Source: an uncultured Streptomyces sp. (GTDB lineage Bacteria > Actinomycetota > Actinomycetes > Streptomycetales > Streptomycetaceae). Taken from it: 64,000 nt of DNA. Both the position numbers and the translations under genes were made by a program. Positions 49,085 through 58,768 of this stretch are shown piece after piece (position 1 is the stretch's first letter; each line of letters opens with the position of its first letter). Below the pieces are notes generated by a model, which worked only from the letters and a program-made list of their open reading frames with translations, was not told the origin of the DNA and made no database searches. The stretch lies in NCBI RefSeq assembly GCF_947488945.1, contig NZ_CANLBS010000004.1, positions 434,001 through 498,000 on the forward strand. Reading direction: 5' to 3'.

Positions 49085-50371
49085 ATGTCGTCTGACTTCT
49101 TCATTCCGGACCCCGAGGGTCTCGTCCCCAGCGCCGAAGGGTATTTCGGCGCCTACGGCGGCAAGTTCATCCCGGAGGCGCTCGTCGCCGCCGTGGACGA
49201 GGTCGCCGTCGAGTACGACAAGGCGAAGGCCGATCCGGCCTTCGCGGCCGAGCTGAACGCGCTCATGGCCGACTACACCGGCCGCCCCAGCGCCCTCACC
49301 GAGGTCGCGCGGTTCGCCGGACACGCGGGCGGCGCCCGGATCTTCCTCAAGCGCGAGGACCTGAACCACACCGGCTCGCACAAGATCAACAACGTGCTGG
49401 GCCAGGCCCTGCTGACCAGGCGCATGGGCAAGACCCGCGTCATCGCGGAGACCGGCGCGGGCCAGCACGGCGTCGCCACCGCGACGGCCTGCGCCCTGTT
49501 CGGCCTCGAATGCACCATCTACATGGGCGAGATCGACACCCAGCGGCAGGCGCTCAACGTCGCCCGCATGCGGATGCTCGGCGCCGAGGTCATCGCCGTG
49601 AAGTCCGGCTCCCGGACCCTCAAGGACGCCATCAACGAGGCGTTCCGCGACTGGGTCGCCAACGTGGACCGGACCCACTACCTCTTCGGCACCGTCGCCG
49701 GACCGCACCCGTTCCCCGCGATGGTCCGCGACTTCCACCGGGTCATCGGCGTCGAGGCCCGCCGCCAGATCGTGGAGCGCGCCGGCCGGCTGCCGGACGC
49801 CGCGGTCGCCTGCGTCGGCGGCGGCTCCAACGCCATCGGCCTCTTCCACGCCTTCATCCCGGACGAGTCGGTCCGGCTCGTCGGCTGCGAGCCCGCCGGG
49901 CACGGGATCGCCACCGGCGAGCACGCCGCCACCCTGAGCGCGGGCGAGCCCGGCATCCTGCACGGCTCGCGCAGCTACGTGCTCCAGGACGACGAGGGCC
50001 AGATCACCGAGCCCTACTCCATCTCGGCCGGTCTGGACTACCCCGGCATCGGCCCGGAGCACTCCTACCTCAAGGACACCGGCCGCGGCGAGTACCGGGC
50101 GGTCACCGACGAGGACGCCATGCGGGCGCTGCTGCTGCTCTCCCGCACCGAGGGCATCATCCCGGCCATCGAGAGCGCCCACGCCCTGGCCGGCGCGCTG
50201 GAGCTCGGCAAGGAACTGGGCGAGGACGGGCTGATCCTGGTCAACCTGTCCGGCCGCGGCGACAAGGACATGGACACCGCAGCCCGCTACTTCGGGCTGT
50301 ACGACACGGACGCGGCCGTCGAGGCCGACGCCGCGGGCACCGGCGCGGAGATCGAGGGGGACGCCAAGTGA
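49085..50371 (+). CDS. trpB: Tryptophan synthase beta chain
   Basis: Joins indole and serine to give tryptophan, PLP-dependent. A 428-residue protein with Lys100 in HTGSHKINN forming the Schiff base, Glu in [14 protein letters not shown], the phosphate-binding [10 protein letters not shown] and the C-terminal LSGRGDKD. The C-terminal tail is Ala/Asp/Glu-rich. ATG 49085 has GAGGAG eight bases upstream. Overlaps trpA by 4 bp. Confidence 0.97.
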   Translation: MSSDFFIPDPEGLVPSAEGYFGAYGGKFIPEALVAAVDEVAVEYDKAKADPAFAAELNALMADYTGRPSALTEVARFAGHAGGARIFLKREDLNHTGSHKINNVLGQALLTRRMGKTRVIAETGAGQHGVATATACALFGLECTIYMGEIDTQRQALNVARMRMLGAEVIAVKSGSRTLKDAINEAFRDWVANVDRTHYLFGTVAGPHPFPAMVRDFHRVIGVEARRQIVERAGRLPDAAVACVGGGSNAIGLFHAFIPDESVRLVGCEPAGHGIATGEHAATLSAGEPGILHGSRSYVLQDDEGQITEPYSISAGLDYPGIGPEHSYLKDTGRGEYRAVTDEDAMRALLLLSRTEGIIPAIESAHALAGALELGKELGEDGLILVNLSGRGDKDMDTAARYFGLYDTDAAVEADAAGTGAEIEGDAK

Positions 50372-51180
50372 GCGGCAACATCGAGCTGTTGAACACCACC
50401 CTCGCCGCCACGAAGGCCGAGGACCGGGCCGCGCTCATCGCGTACCTGCCGGCCGGCTTCCCCACGGTCGACACGGCCATCGAGGCCGTCAAGGCCGTCG
50501 TCGCGGGCGGCGCCGACGTCGTGGAGATCGGGCTGCCGCACAGCGACCCGGTCCTCGACGGCCCGGTGATCCAGACCGCCGACGACATCGCCCTGCGCGG
50601 CGGCGTCCGCATCGCCGACGTGATGCGGACCGTGCGCGAGGCCCACGCGGCCACCGGCGCGCCGATCCTCGTGATGACGTACTGGAACCCGATCGACCGG
50701 TACGGCGTCGAGCGGTTCACCGCCGAGCTCGCCGAGGCGGGCGGCGCCGGGTGCATCCTGCCCGACCTGCCCGTCCAGGAGTCCGCGCTGTGGCGCGAGC
50801 ACGCCGAGAAGCAGGGCCTGGCCACCGTGTTCGTGGTCGCGCCCAGCAGCCGCGACGAGCGGCTGGCCACCATCACGGCGGCCGGCAGCGGCTTCGTCTA
50901 CGCCGCCTCCCTGATGGGCGTCACCGGCACCCGCGCGTCGGTCGGTGAGCAGGCCCAGGACCTGGTGCGGCGCACCCGCGCCACCACCGGACTGCCGGTC
51001 TGCGTCGGCCTCGGCGTCTCCAACGCGGTCCAGGCCGCCGAGGTCGCCGGCTTCGCCGACGGGGTCATCGTCGGCTCGGCCTTCGTCAAGGCGATCCTCG
51101 ACGCCCCCGACGAGAGCGCCGCCCTCGAAGCGGTGCGCGGCCTCGCGGCCGATCTCGCCGCAGGTGTTCGAAAGCGCTGA
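50368..51180 (+). CDS. trpA: Tryptophan synthase alpha chain
   Basis: Releases indole from indole-3-glycerol phosphate and channels it to TrpB. A 270-residue (beta/alpha)8 barrel with [19 protein letters not shown] (the catalytic Glu lies in EIGLP; Asp in PVLDGP), [10 protein letters not shown] and [12 protein letters not shown] overlaps the trpB stop (GTGA), matching the need for equal subunit amounts. A strong hairpin follows. Confidence 0.97.
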   Translation: MSGNIELLNTTLAATKAEDRAALIAYLPAGFPTVDTAIEAVKAVVAGGADVVEIGLPHSDPVLDGPVIQTADDIALRGGVRIADVMRTVREAHAATGAPILVMTYWNPIDRYGVERFTAELAEAGGAGCILPDLPVQESALWREHAEKQGLATVFVVAPSSRDERLATITAAGSGFVYAASLMGVTGTRASVGEQAQDLVRRTRATTGLPVCVGLGVSNAVQAAEVAGFADGVIVGSAFVKAILDAPDESAALEAVRGLAADLAAGVRKR

Positions 51181-51212
51181 CGGCGCGCGTCATCCGTAAG
51201 GGTGGACCTGGG

Positions 51213-51242
51213 ACCGGGGAGGCACGCGTGTGCCTCCCCGGT
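51213..51242 (+). terminator. Terminator of the trp operon
   Basis: A 13-bp perfect stem (51213-51225 with 51230-51242) and a 4-base loop, 32 bases after the trpA stop and just before the next gene. Confidence 0.8.
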
Positions 51243-51256
51243 TCGTTGCTGCGGGT

Positions 51257-52078
51257 GTGAGCGAGAACCAAGACGGAAGCAGCAGGGCCGCGCGTGACCG
51301 GCTCGTCCAGCAGCGTGAGCGGGAGAAGGCGCGCGAGCGCCGCCGCCGCACGCTGATCGTGTCGGCGGCCGTGGTCGGCGTCCTCGCGCTGGCGGCGGTG
51401 ATCGGCCTGATCGCGGCCAACGCCGGCGACGACGACGGCGACACCGCGGGCCCGGTGGTCGCCCCCTCCGGCGCCACCGGCGAGCAGAGCCTGACCATCC
51501 CCGTCGGAGCGACGGACGCCCCGTCCACGCTCACGATCTGGGAGGACTTCCGCTGCCCGGTCTGCGCCCAGTTCGAGAACGCCTTCCGCGACACGATCGC
51601 GGAGCTGGAGAAGGACGGGCAGCTCAAGGTCGAGTACCACCTCGCCACGATCATCGACGGCAACATGGGCGGCAGCGGATCGGCCCGCGCCGCCAACGCC
51701 GCCGCCTGCGCCCAGGACGCCGGCGCGTTCCCCGCGTACCACGACGTCCTCTACCGCAACCAGCCCGCCGAGACCGACGACGCCTTCGGCAAGAACAGCA
51801 AGCTGATCGAACTGGCCGGCGAGGTCGACGGGCTGGACACGCCGGAGTTCCGCTCCTGCGTCGAGGACGGCAAGCACGACGCCTGGGTCGCCGCCTCCAA
51901 CAAGGCGTTCGGCGAGGGCGGCTTCCAGGGCACCCCCACCGCCCTGCTCAACGGCGAGTCGATCTTCCCGAAGAAGGGGAACGAACAGATCTCCGTCGAC
52001 AACCTCAAGAAGTGGGTGGCGGAGGCCAACAAGGGCAAGAAGGCCGGGACGCTCAGCCCGTCGCCCGCCGGCTCCTGA
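51257..52078 (+). CDS. Membrane-anchored DsbA-like thioredoxin-domain protein (copy 2)
   Basis: A 273-residue paralogue of the product of 10708-11523: Arg/Lys/Glu-rich cytoplasmic N-terminus, one membrane helix (TLIVSAAVVGVLALAAVIGL), acidic linker, then a thioredoxin domain with CPVC (FRCPVCAQFE) and cis-Pro FQGTPTA. A second Cys pair (AACAQ, RSCVE) could form a structural disulfide. GTG 51257 is preferred; an upstream GTG at 51230 lies inside the terminator stem and is unlikely. Followed by lgt. Confidence 0.88.
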   Translation: MSENQDGSSRAARDRLVQQREREKARERRRRTLIVSAAVVGVLALAAVIGLIAANAGDDDGDTAGPVVAPSGATGEQSLTIPVGATDAPSTLTIWEDFRCPVCAQFENAFRDTIAELEKDGQLKVEYHLATIIDGNMGGSGSARAANAAACAQDAGAFPAYHDVLYRNQPAETDDAFGKNSKLIELAGEVDGLDTPEFRSCVEDGKHDAWVAASNKAFGEGGFQGTPTALLNGESIFPKKGNEQISVDNLKKWVAEANKGKKAGTLSPSPAGS

Positions 52079-52126
52079 CCGGCCGGTCCCGCGGGCCGGA
52101 CCACCCCTTCCCGTTACCCAGACGTT

Positions 52127-52157
52127 GCCGGGCGGCTTGCCGCACCCGCCGCCCGGC
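52127..52157 (+). terminator. Perfect 10-bp inverted repeat between the thioredoxin-like gene and lgt
   Basis: GCCGGGCGGC (52127-52136) and GCCGCCCGGC (52148-52157) flank 11 bases. It is probably the terminator of the thioredoxin-like gene, but it overlaps the candidate -35 of lgt, so an operator role is also possible. Confidence 0.55.
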
Positions 52158-52167
52158 AGGGTAGCGT
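52137..52167 (+). promoter_or_regulatory. Candidate lgt promoter
   Basis: TTGCCG (52137-52142) and TAGCGT (52162-52167) with a 19-base spacer, 10 bases before ATG 52178, giving a near-leaderless transcript. Confidence 0.45.
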
Positions 52168-52177
52168 CGACCCCGTC

Positions 52178-53179
52178 ATGAACCTTGCCTTCATTCCCAG
52201 CCCGTCGACCGGCGTGATCGATCTCGGACCGATCCCGCTCCGCGGCTACGCGTTCTGCATCATCATCGGTGTCTTCGTCGCCGTCTGGATCGGCAACAGG
52301 CGCTGGATCGCCCGGGGCGGCACCGCCGGCACCGTCGCGGACATCGCGGTCTGGGCGGTGCCCTTCGGACTCGTGGGCGGCCGCCTCTACCACGTGATCA
52401 CCGACTACCAGCTCTACTTCGGCGACGGTGAGAACTGGGTCGACGCCTTCAAGATCTGGCAGGGCGGCCTCGGCATCTGGGGCGCCATCGCGCTCGGAGC
52501 CCTCGGCGCCTGGATCGGCTGCCGGCGCCGCGCCATCCCGCTGCCCGCCTGGGCCGACGCGCTCGCCCCCGGCATCGCCGTCGCCCAGGCCATCGGCCGC
52601 TGGGGCAACTGGTTCAACCAGGAGCTGTACGGCAAGCCGACCGACCTGCCCTGGGCCGTGAAGATCAGCGCCGCGGCCAACCGCGACGCCGGCACCTACC
52701 ACCCGACCTTCCTCTACGAGTCGCTGTGGTGCGTCGGCGTGGCCCTCCTGGTGATCTGGGCCGACCGCCGTTTCAAGCTCGGCCACGGACGCGCCTTCGC
52801 GCTCTACGTCGCGGCGTACTGCACCGGACGCGCCTGGATCGAGTACCTGCGGGTCGACGAGGCCCACCACGTGCTCGGCCTGCGGCTCAACGTGTGGACC
52901 GCGATCATCGTCTTCCTGCTCGCCGTCACCTACTTCGTCGTCTCGGCGAAGCTGCGCCCCGGCCGCGAGGAGATCGTCGAGCCCGCCGCACCGAACGACG
53001 CCGAAGCGGACGGGGACGCGACCGACGCGGACACGACCGACGCGGCGGCCGGCACCGACGCCGACGACGCGCCCGCGACCGAGCCTGCGACCGACGAGCG
53101 GCCCGACGCGACCGACGAACGGTCGGCCGCCCCGGCATCCGACGCGGACGACCCGCTGAAGAAGGCCCACGAGCGCTGA
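52178..53179 (+). CDS. lgt: Prolipoprotein diacylglyceryl transferase
   Basis: Transfers diacylglycerol from phosphatidylglycerol to the lipobox Cys, the first step of lipoprotein maturation. A 333-residue protein with seven membrane segments, GLVGGRLYHVITDY and the Lgt signature GRWGNWFNQELYG, and the FLYESLWCVG region. A long acidic tail rich in Asp/Ala/Thr (about residues 268-325) extends beyond the usual family length, a feature of actinobacterial Lgt. The next step, LspA, is encoded at the start of the window. Confidence 0.96.
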   Translation: MNLAFIPSPSTGVIDLGPIPLRGYAFCIIIGVFVAVWIGNRRWIARGGTAGTVADIAVWAVPFGLVGGRLYHVITDYQLYFGDGENWVDAFKIWQGGLGIWGAIALGALGAWIGCRRRAIPLPAWADALAPGIAVAQAIGRWGNWFNQELYGKPTDLPWAVKISAAANRDAGTYHPTFLYESLWCVGVALLVIWADRRFKLGHGRAFALYVAAYCTGRAWIEYLRVDEAHHVLGLRLNVWTAIIVFLLAVTYFVVSAKLRPGREEIVEPAAPNDAEADGDATDADTTDAAAGTDADDAPATEPATDERPDATDERSAAPASDADDPLKKAHER

Positions 53180-53205
53180 TCCGGCCGTTGCGGACCCGAC
53201 GGAGG

Positions 53206-53230
53206 CCGCCGCACCCACGGGGTGCGGCGG
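53206..53230. terminator. Bidirectional terminator after lgt
   Basis: CCGCCGCACC (53206-53215) pairs with GGTGCGGCGG (53221-53230), 5-base loop. It lies between lgt and the end of the converging seven-gene operon. Confidence 0.72.
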
Positions 53231-53249
53231 TCTTCGCCGTATCCGCCCG

Positions 53250-54140
53250 CTACTCCGCCGTCACGGCCGCCCGGCGGCCCAGTTCCAGGGTGCGCCGGGC
53301 CGAGGCGACCACCGCCGCGTCCACGAACCGCCCGTCCGGCAGGGCGAGCGCCCCCTCGTCCGTACGGGCCGCCGACACGATCTCCTCGGCCGCCGCCAGC
53401 TCCGCCCCGGTCGGCCGGAACGCCCGCTCGATCACCGGGAGCTGCCGGGGGTGGATCGCCGCCCGCCCCAGCATCCCGAGCCCCCGGCCCCGCACGCACG
53501 ACGCCCACAGCCCGTCCAGGTCGCGCACGTCCGGGAAGACCGACTGGGCCGGCGGCGCCAGCCCGGCGGCCCGCGCGGCGACCACGATCCGGCTGCGCGA
53601 CCAGTCCAGCCCCACGTCCTCCCGCACCCCCAGATCGGCCCGCAGGTCCGCCTCGCCGAGCGCGATGCCCCGCACGTCCGGGTGGGCGGTCGCGATGGAG
53701 TAGGCGTGCTCCACCGCCATCGCCGACTCCAGCAGCGGATGGAGCGGCACGCCCGGCGCGAGGGCCGCCACGTGGTGCACGGTCACCGCATGGGTGATCT
53801 TGGGCAGCCGAAGCCCCGCCAGCCCCGGCAGTCCGGCCAGGGCCCGCACGTCGTCCTCGCCGTGCACCCGGACATGGACCGGCGTCCCGCCGCCGGCCGG
53901 CGCCGGGTCCGTCAGAAGCTCCGCGGTCGCCGCGCGGGCGTACTCCTTGCGGTCCTGGGCGACCGCGTCCTCCAGGTCGACGATCACCACGTCCGCCCCC
54001 GCCGCCAGCGCCTTGCGGACCACCTCCGGACGGTCCCCGGGCACGTACAGCCAGGTCAGCGGGGTGGCCGCCGGTGTGGCCGGGGTGTGCGGCGGGGCGG
54101 TGTGCGGCGGGGCGGCCGGGCGGTCCGCGGACGCCGTCAC
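53250..54140 (-). CDS. HpcH/HpaI (CitE-like) acyl-CoA lyase/aldolase
   Basis: A 296-residue (beta/alpha)8 protein of the citrate-lyase beta/malyl-CoA lyase group. Motifs: LYVPGDRPEVVRKAL, VVIVDLEDAV, the CoA/substrate Arg in VHVRVHGED, LRLPKI, and metal ligands Glu (LLESAMAV) and Asp (GEADLRADLG). These enzymes usually cleave or thioester-hydrolyse (3S)-citramalyl-, malyl- or hydroxyacyl-CoA. A 30-residue Pro/Ala/Thr/His-rich extension precedes the barrel. GTG overlaps the CoA-transferase stop (GTGA). Last gene of the seven-gene operon. Confidence 0.87.
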   Translation of the reverse strand: MTASADRPAAPPHTAPPHTPATPAATPLTWLYVPGDRPEVVRKALAAGADVVIVDLEDAVAQDRKEYARAATAELLTDPAPAGGGTPVHVRVHGEDDVRALAGLPGLAGLRLPKITHAVTVHHVAALAPGVPLHPLLESAMAVEHAYSIATAHPDVRGIALGEADLRADLGVREDVGLDWSRSRIVVAARAAGLAPPAQSVFPDVRDLDGLWASCVRGRGLGMLGRAAIHPRQLPVIERAFRPTGAELAAAEEIVSAARTDEGALALPDGRFVDAAVVASARRTLELGRRAAVTAE

Positions 54141-55342
54141 AGGGCGCCCTGCTCGCGCAGCGCCGCGACCCGGTCCCCGTCGTAGCCGAGGCCGGCCAGG
54201 ATCTCCTCGGTGTCCGCGCCGTGCGGCCGGCCCGCCCAGCGGATGGATCCCGGCGTCCCGGAGAGCCGGAACAGCACGTTCTGCATGCGCAGCGGTCCGA
54301 GCTCCGGGTCGTCCACCTTGGTCACCGAGTCCAGCGCCCGGTACTGCGGGTCCTCCATCACGTCCCGCACGTCGTGGATGGGCGCGATCGCCGCCTCCGC
54401 CTTCTCGAACGCGGCGAGCGCGTCCTCCCGGCTGTGCCGCGCGATCCAGTCGCCGACCGCCCGGTCCAGTTCCTCGGCGTGCTCGGCCCGCGTCGAGCCG
54501 GCCGCGAACCACGGCTCCTCGATCAGCTCCGGCCGCCCCACGAGCCGCATCACCCGCTCCGCGACCGACTGCGCCGAGGTGGAGACGGCCACCCAGTGGC
54601 CGTCCCGGGTGCGGTAGGTGTTGCGCGGCGCGTTGTTGCGCGACCGGTTGCCGGTGCGCGGCTGCACGTACCCGAGCTGGTCGTACCAGGTCGGCTGCGG
54701 CCCCAGCACCGTCAGGATCGGTTCGATGATCGCCATGTCGACCACCTGCCCCTGCCCGGTGCGGTCCCGTCCCGCCAGCGCCGTCATCACGGCGTACGCG
54801 GTGGCGAGCGCGGCGATGGAGTCGGCGAGGCCGAACGGCGGCAGGGTCGGCGGCCCGTCCGGCTCCCCGGTGATCGCGGCGAAGCCGCTCATCGCCTCCG
54901 CGAGGGTGCCGAAGCCGGGGCGGTGGGCGTACGGGCCGAACTGGCCGAAGGCGGTGACCCGGGTGAGGACGAGACGCGGGTTGACGGCCCGCAGCTCCTC
55001 CCATCCGAGGCCCCAGCGCTCCAGCGTGCCGGGACGGAAGTTCTCGATCACCACGTCGGTCCCGGCGACCAGTCGCAGCAGCACCTCCCGGCCGCCGGGG
55101 CTCGACAGGTCGAGGGTCAGATTGCGCTTGTTGCGGCCCAGCAGTTTCCACCACAGGCCGACCCCGTCCTTGGCGGGGCCGTGGCCGCGCGAGGGATCGG
55201 GCTTGCGCGGGTGCTCGACCTTGATGACCTCCGCGCCGAAGTCACCGAGCATGGTGGCCGCGAGCGGCCCGGCGAAGAGGGTGGCGAGGTCCAGGACCCG
55301 CAGGCCGGACAGGGGAGGGGTGCGGGGCGGGGGAGGCGTCAT
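54137..55342 (-). CDS. CaiB/BaiF (class III) CoA-transferase
   Basis: A 401-residue class III CoA-transferase moving CoA between carboxylic acids. Family marks: GLRVLDLATLFAGPLAATML, FGAEVIKVEHP, VIENFRPGTLERWGLG and catalytic Asp174 (PPFGLADSIAAL). With the CitE-like lyase downstream it forms a classic activate-and-cleave pair as in malate or itaconate/citramalate metabolism. ATG overlaps the ribokinase stop (ATGA). Confidence 0.9.
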   Translation of the reverse strand: MTPPPPRTPPLSGLRVLDLATLFAGPLAATMLGDFGAEVIKVEHPRKPDPSRGHGPAKDGVGLWWKLLGRNKRNLTLDLSSPGGREVLLRLVAGTDVVIENFRPGTLERWGLGWEELRAVNPRLVLTRVTAFGQFGPYAHRPGFGTLAEAMSGFAAITGEPDGPPTLPPFGLADSIAALATAYAVMTALAGRDRTGQGQVVDMAIIEPILTVLGPQPTWYDQLGYVQPRTGNRSRNNAPRNTYRTRDGHWVAVSTSAQSVAERVMRLVGRPELIEEPWFAAGSTRAEHAEELDRAVGDWIARHSREDALAAFEKAEAAIAPIHDVRDVMEDPQYRALDSVTKVDDPELGPLRMQNVLFRLSGTPGSIRWAGRPHGADTEEILAGLGYDGDRVAALREQGAL

Positions 55343-56223
55343 GAGGCATCGATCTCGCTTCGGAACGGCATGGAGGTGGACGCGCCGTGCTTCTGCACGC
55401 AGAGCGCGGCGGCCGACGAGGCCCAGGCCACCGCCTCGGCGACGGGCCGGCCCTCGCCCAGCGCCACGGCGAGGGTGCCGACGAAGGTGTCGCCGGCGCC
55501 GGTGGTGTCGACGGCGGTCACCTCGGGGGCGGGGAACAGGACGGGCTCGCCGCCGCGGGCCGCGTAGAGGCAGCCCTTGGAGCCGAGGGTGATGATGATC
55601 TCGGGGACCTGCCGCAACAGGATCTCGGCGGCGGCGTGCGGGTCGTCGTACCCGGACAGTGCGGCCGCCTCGTGCTCGTTGGGGATCAACAGGTCCACGT
55701 GGTCCAGGAGTTCGTCCGGCAGGGGCTGCACCGGAGACGGCGTCAGCAGCGTCCGGACGCCCTGCGCGTGGGCCGCCCGGGCACCCTCCACCACCGCGGA
55801 CAGCGGCAGTTCGAGCTGGAGCAGCAGCAGGTCGGCGGCGGCGACGGCGGCGATCTCGCCCGCGCCGAGCGAGGTGACCGTGCCGTTCGCGCCGGGGATC
55901 ACCACGATCGCGTTGGCGCCCTCGTCGTCCACCGTGATGTGCGCGGTCCCGCTCGGCCCGTCGGCGGTGTGCAGCAGGTCGGTGTCGATGCCCGCGTGCT
56001 CCAGGCCGGCCCGCAGTTCGGCGCCGAAGGCGTCGGCGCCGACCGCGCCGATCATCACCACCTCGCCGCCCGCACGGGCGGCGGCCATCGCCTGGTTGGC
56101 GCCCTTGCCGCCGGGGACCGTGCGGAACTCCCTCCCGGTGACCGTCTCGCCGAGGGCGGGGGCCCGGGGGACGTAGGCGACCAGGTCCATATTGGTGCTG
56201 CCGAGCACCGCGATGCCGGTCAT
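55339..56223 (-). CDS. rbsK: Ribokinase (PfkB family)
   Basis: Phosphorylates D-ribose at O5 with ATP. A 294-residue PfkB kinase with the ribokinase substrate motif GSTNMDLV, PGGKGANQAMAAARAG, the anion-hole/catalytic motif DTTGAGDTF (Asp245) and a C-terminal monovalent-cation region (GASTSMP). These fit ribokinase better than fructokinase or adenosine kinase, but substrate is inferred. No ribose transporter or repressor is nearby; instead it overlaps by 4 bp with genes on both sides of a deribosylation operon. Confidence 0.87.
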   Translation of the reverse strand: MTGIAVLGSTNMDLVAYVPRAPALGETVTGREFRTVPGGKGANQAMAAARAGGEVVMIGAVGADAFGAELRAGLEHAGIDTDLLHTADGPSGTAHITVDDEGANAIVVIPGANGTVTSLGAGEIAAVAAADLLLLQLELPLSAVVEGARAAHAQGVRTLLTPSPVQPLPDELLDHVDLLIPNEHEAAALSGYDDPHAAAEILLRQVPEIIITLGSKGCLYAARGGEPVLFPAPEVTAVDTTGAGDTFVGTLAVALGEGRPVAEAVAWASSAAALCVQKHGASTSMPFRSEIDAS

Positions 56224-57587
56224 GGGCGGAGAGCCTCCTGATAGGTCTGTTCGGCGAGCGTGTCGAAGCCCGTGCCGTCGAACCCGGTGACGGACGTGGC
56301 GAGGCGGTTCTTCAGCGGGGCGGTCCAGCGCTCCGGCAGCGCCGAGGCCCGGCCGGCCAGCAGCCCGGCGAGCGAACCCGCCGTCGCCCCGTTGGAGTCG
56401 GTGTCCCAGCCGCCGGAGACCGCATACCCGACGGAGCGCGTGAAGTCACCGTCGGCGCGGGTGAGGGCGGCGGCCAGCAGCGCCGCGTTGGGCAGCACGT
56501 GCACCCAGTGATGGGTGGCCGCGTAGGCGGCGTGCAGCCGGTCGACGACCGCGTCGAAGCCGGTCTCCTCGCGGGCGGCGGCGATGCCGAGCCGGACGGC
56601 GGCGGCGTACCGCGAACGCGGCGGCACCACGCGGAGCCCGGCGGCCAGCGCGGCGTGCACGTCGGCCCCGCCGCCGGCCGCCTCGGCGAGCGCCGCGGCG
56701 GTGAACATCGCCCCGTAGACGCCGTTCGCGGTGTGGGTGAGGACCGCGTCCCGGTGCACCTGGGCGGCGGCCGCCGCCGGGTCGCCGGGGTGGGTCCAGC
56801 CGTGCACGTCGGCCCGGATCTGCGCGCCGATCCACTCCCGGAACGGGTTGCGCAGCCGGGCCGTGTCCGGCGGTTCGACGCCCGCCAGCAGATTGCGGTA
56901 CGCGACCCGTTCGGCGGTGAAGACGCGGCCGGCCGGCAGTTCGTCCAGCCAGAGCGAGGCCACGTCGCCGGTGGTGAAGCCCCGCCCGTGACGGCGCAGC
57001 AGCAGCAGCGCCAGCAGCGGGAAGTTGAGGTCGTCGTCCTCCGGCATCCCGTCGATGTTCTCGGCCAGCGAGGTGGGGCCCGAGCGCCGGTTCCACGGGT
57101 GGGCGGCCAGCAGCGCCGGGTCCACCCCGCGGGCGGTGAACCAGTCGGCCACCGGCCAGTTGCCGGTGGCCCGGCCCAGCGCCCGGATGCCCTCCAGCGG
57201 CAGCTTCTCCACCGGCTTCCCGAGCAGGCATCCCGCCGCCCGCCCGAGCCACGCGGCGTGCAGCCGGTCGGGGTCGGCGGCCTTCGCTCCGTTGCGCGGC
57301 GCTGGCCAGTCGGGGCAGGCGGCCCGGATCTCCGCCAGCCCGGTCGGCTCGTCGACCTCCGAAGGGGCGGGCAGCAACGCCAGCTCGTCCAGCAGCTCCC
57401 CGGCCAGCGCCCGCAGCGCCGGGGAGGCCCAGGGAGTGGAAGCGCCCGCGCGTTCCGGCGCGTCCCTGCCCCCGGCGGCGTACCACCGGCGCGCGACGTC
57501 CGCGGCGTCCCGGCCGTCCTGCGCGGCCTGCCGCAACTCGTGTCCGACCAGGTCCTCGGGCTGGGCCCAGGTCAGCCGGACGTTCAC
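56220..57587 (-). CDS. ADP-ribosylglycohydrolase-fold protein B
   Basis: A 455-residue member of the ADP-ribosylglycohydrolase (ARH/DraG) superfamily. A 110-residue N-terminal extension precedes the core, which starts AAWLGRAAGCLLGKPVEKL. Metal motifs are GMPEDDDLNF (Asp-Asp-Asp cluster) and GGWDTDSNGAT (Asp395, Asp397, Ser398). The PEDDDLN and WDTDSN variants differ from the DraG type, pointing to another substrate. GTG overlaps the neighbour upstream (GTGA); its stop overlaps ribokinase. Likely cleaves an N- or O-ribosyl bond. Confidence 0.87.
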   Translation of the reverse strand: MNVRLTWAQPEDLVGHELRQAAQDGRDAADVARRWYAAGGRDAPERAGASTPWASPALRALAGELLDELALLPAPSEVDEPTGLAEIRAACPDWPAPRNGAKAADPDRLHAAWLGRAAGCLLGKPVEKLPLEGIRALGRATGNWPVADWFTARGVDPALLAAHPWNRRSGPTSLAENIDGMPEDDDLNFPLLALLLLRRHGRGFTTGDVASLWLDELPAGRVFTAERVAYRNLLAGVEPPDTARLRNPFREWIGAQIRADVHGWTHPGDPAAAAAQVHRDAVLTHTANGVYGAMFTAAALAEAAGGGADVHAALAAGLRVVPPRSRYAAAVRLGIAAAREETGFDAVVDRLHAAYAATHHWVHVLPNAALLAAALTRADGDFTRSVGYAVSGGWDTDSNGATAGSLAGLLAGRASALPERWTAPLKNRLATSVTGFDGTGFDTLAEQTYQEALRP

Positions 57588-58768
57588 CGGCCACCCGCCA
57601 GGGCCTCGAACGCCGCCTCGTGGGTGCGGCGGCGGGCGCAGTCGCGGGCGAAGACCTCCCGGGCCACCTGCGCCAGCGTCCGGGCCGGTGCGCGCAGGTC
57701 GAGCCGGCTGCCCTCGGCGACCGCGTCGGCCCACTCGGCGGGTACGTCCGCCTCCCCGCGCAGGGCGCCGGCGATCGCCCCGCCCATGGTGGCGATCGAG
57801 TCGCAGTCCCGGCCGTAGTTCACCGAACCGAGCACCGTCCGGCGGAAGTCGCCGTCCCCGACCAGCAGCATCCCGAGCGCCACCGGCAGCTCCTCGATGG
57901 CGTGCAGCCGGGACGGCCGCCGGGCCCCCAGCGAGGGCGCCCGGTAGTCGGGTCCCACCGTGTCGAACGGTTCCACCGCCTCCCGCAGCGGCGCCAGCGC
58001 CGCCTCGAAGTCGTCGTACCGCACGGCCACTTCGCACACCGCGTCGATCGCGGACCGGGTGCCGTCCTTCGCCAGCGCCAGGCACGCCTCCACCACCCGG
58101 TCGGGCGTCGCCCCCGGGGCGCAGGCGGCGGCGACCGCCGCGGCGAACACCCCGGCCGCCTCCCGCCCGTAGCTCGACTGGTGCGGCGCCGCGATCTCCA
58201 GCGCCTCGGCGTACGCGGCCTCCGGATGGCCCGCGTTCACCAGGCCCACCGGCGCCATGTACATCGCCGCACCGCAGTTGACGATGTTGCCCGACCCGGC
58301 CTCGCGCGGGTCGACGTGCCCGTAGTGCAACCGGGCGACCAGCCACTTCTCGGCGAGGAAGATCCGTTGCAGCGGCAGCGCCTCGGCCTCCAGCTCCGGG
58401 ATCCAGCGGGGGTTCGACAGCAGGTCGGGGACGAGGTGCCGGGCCACGGCGTACGCGTCGAGGTGGTCGCGGACCGTGCCGTACACCCGCACCAGCGCAT
58501 GGGTCATCAAGGTGTCGTCGGTGACGTGGCCGTCGCCCTTGTGGTACGGCGCGATCGGGCGCGCGGTGCGCCACTCGTCGCCGTGCCACGGGCCGACGAT
58601 CCCGTTCACCCGGCCGCCGTGGCGCTCCACGATCTGCTCGGGGGTCCAGCCTTCGACCGGGCCCCCGAGGGCGTCGCCGACGGCGGCGCCGACGAGGGCG
58701 CCGGTGATGCGGTCATCGAGGGTGAGCGTGCCGACCGCGGGACGAGGAGTAACCGTTGTGGACGTCAT
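57584..58768 (-). CDS. ADP-ribosylglycohydrolase-fold protein A
   Basis: A 394-residue ARH/DraG-type hydrolase with GALVGAAVGDALGGPVEGW, the metal motif TDDT (83-86) and the C-terminal GRDCDS (319-324). All expected metal-binding acids are present. ATG 58768 lies inside the upstream gene, an unusual 56-bp overlap; no later GTG or ATG would retain the conserved GDALGG helix. GGGGGA ten bases before the ATG may serve as ribosome-binding site. Confidence 0.87.
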   Translation of the reverse strand: MTSTTVTPRPAVGTLTLDDRITGALVGAAVGDALGGPVEGWTPEQIVERHGGRVNGIVGPWHGDEWRTARPIAPYHKGDGHVTDDTLMTHALVRVYGTVRDHLDAYAVARHLVPDLLSNPRWIPELEAEALPLQRIFLAEKWLVARLHYGHVDPREAGSGNIVNCGAAMYMAPVGLVNAGHPEAAYAEALEIAAPHQSSYGREAAGVFAAAVAAACAPGATPDRVVEACLALAKDGTRSAIDAVCEVAVRYDDFEAALAPLREAVEPFDTVGPDYRAPSLGARRPSRLHAIEELPVALGMLLVGDGDFRRTVLGSVNYGRDCDSIATMGGAIAGALRGEADVPAEWADAVAEGSRLDLRAPARTLAQVAREVFARDCARRRTHEAAFEALAGGR

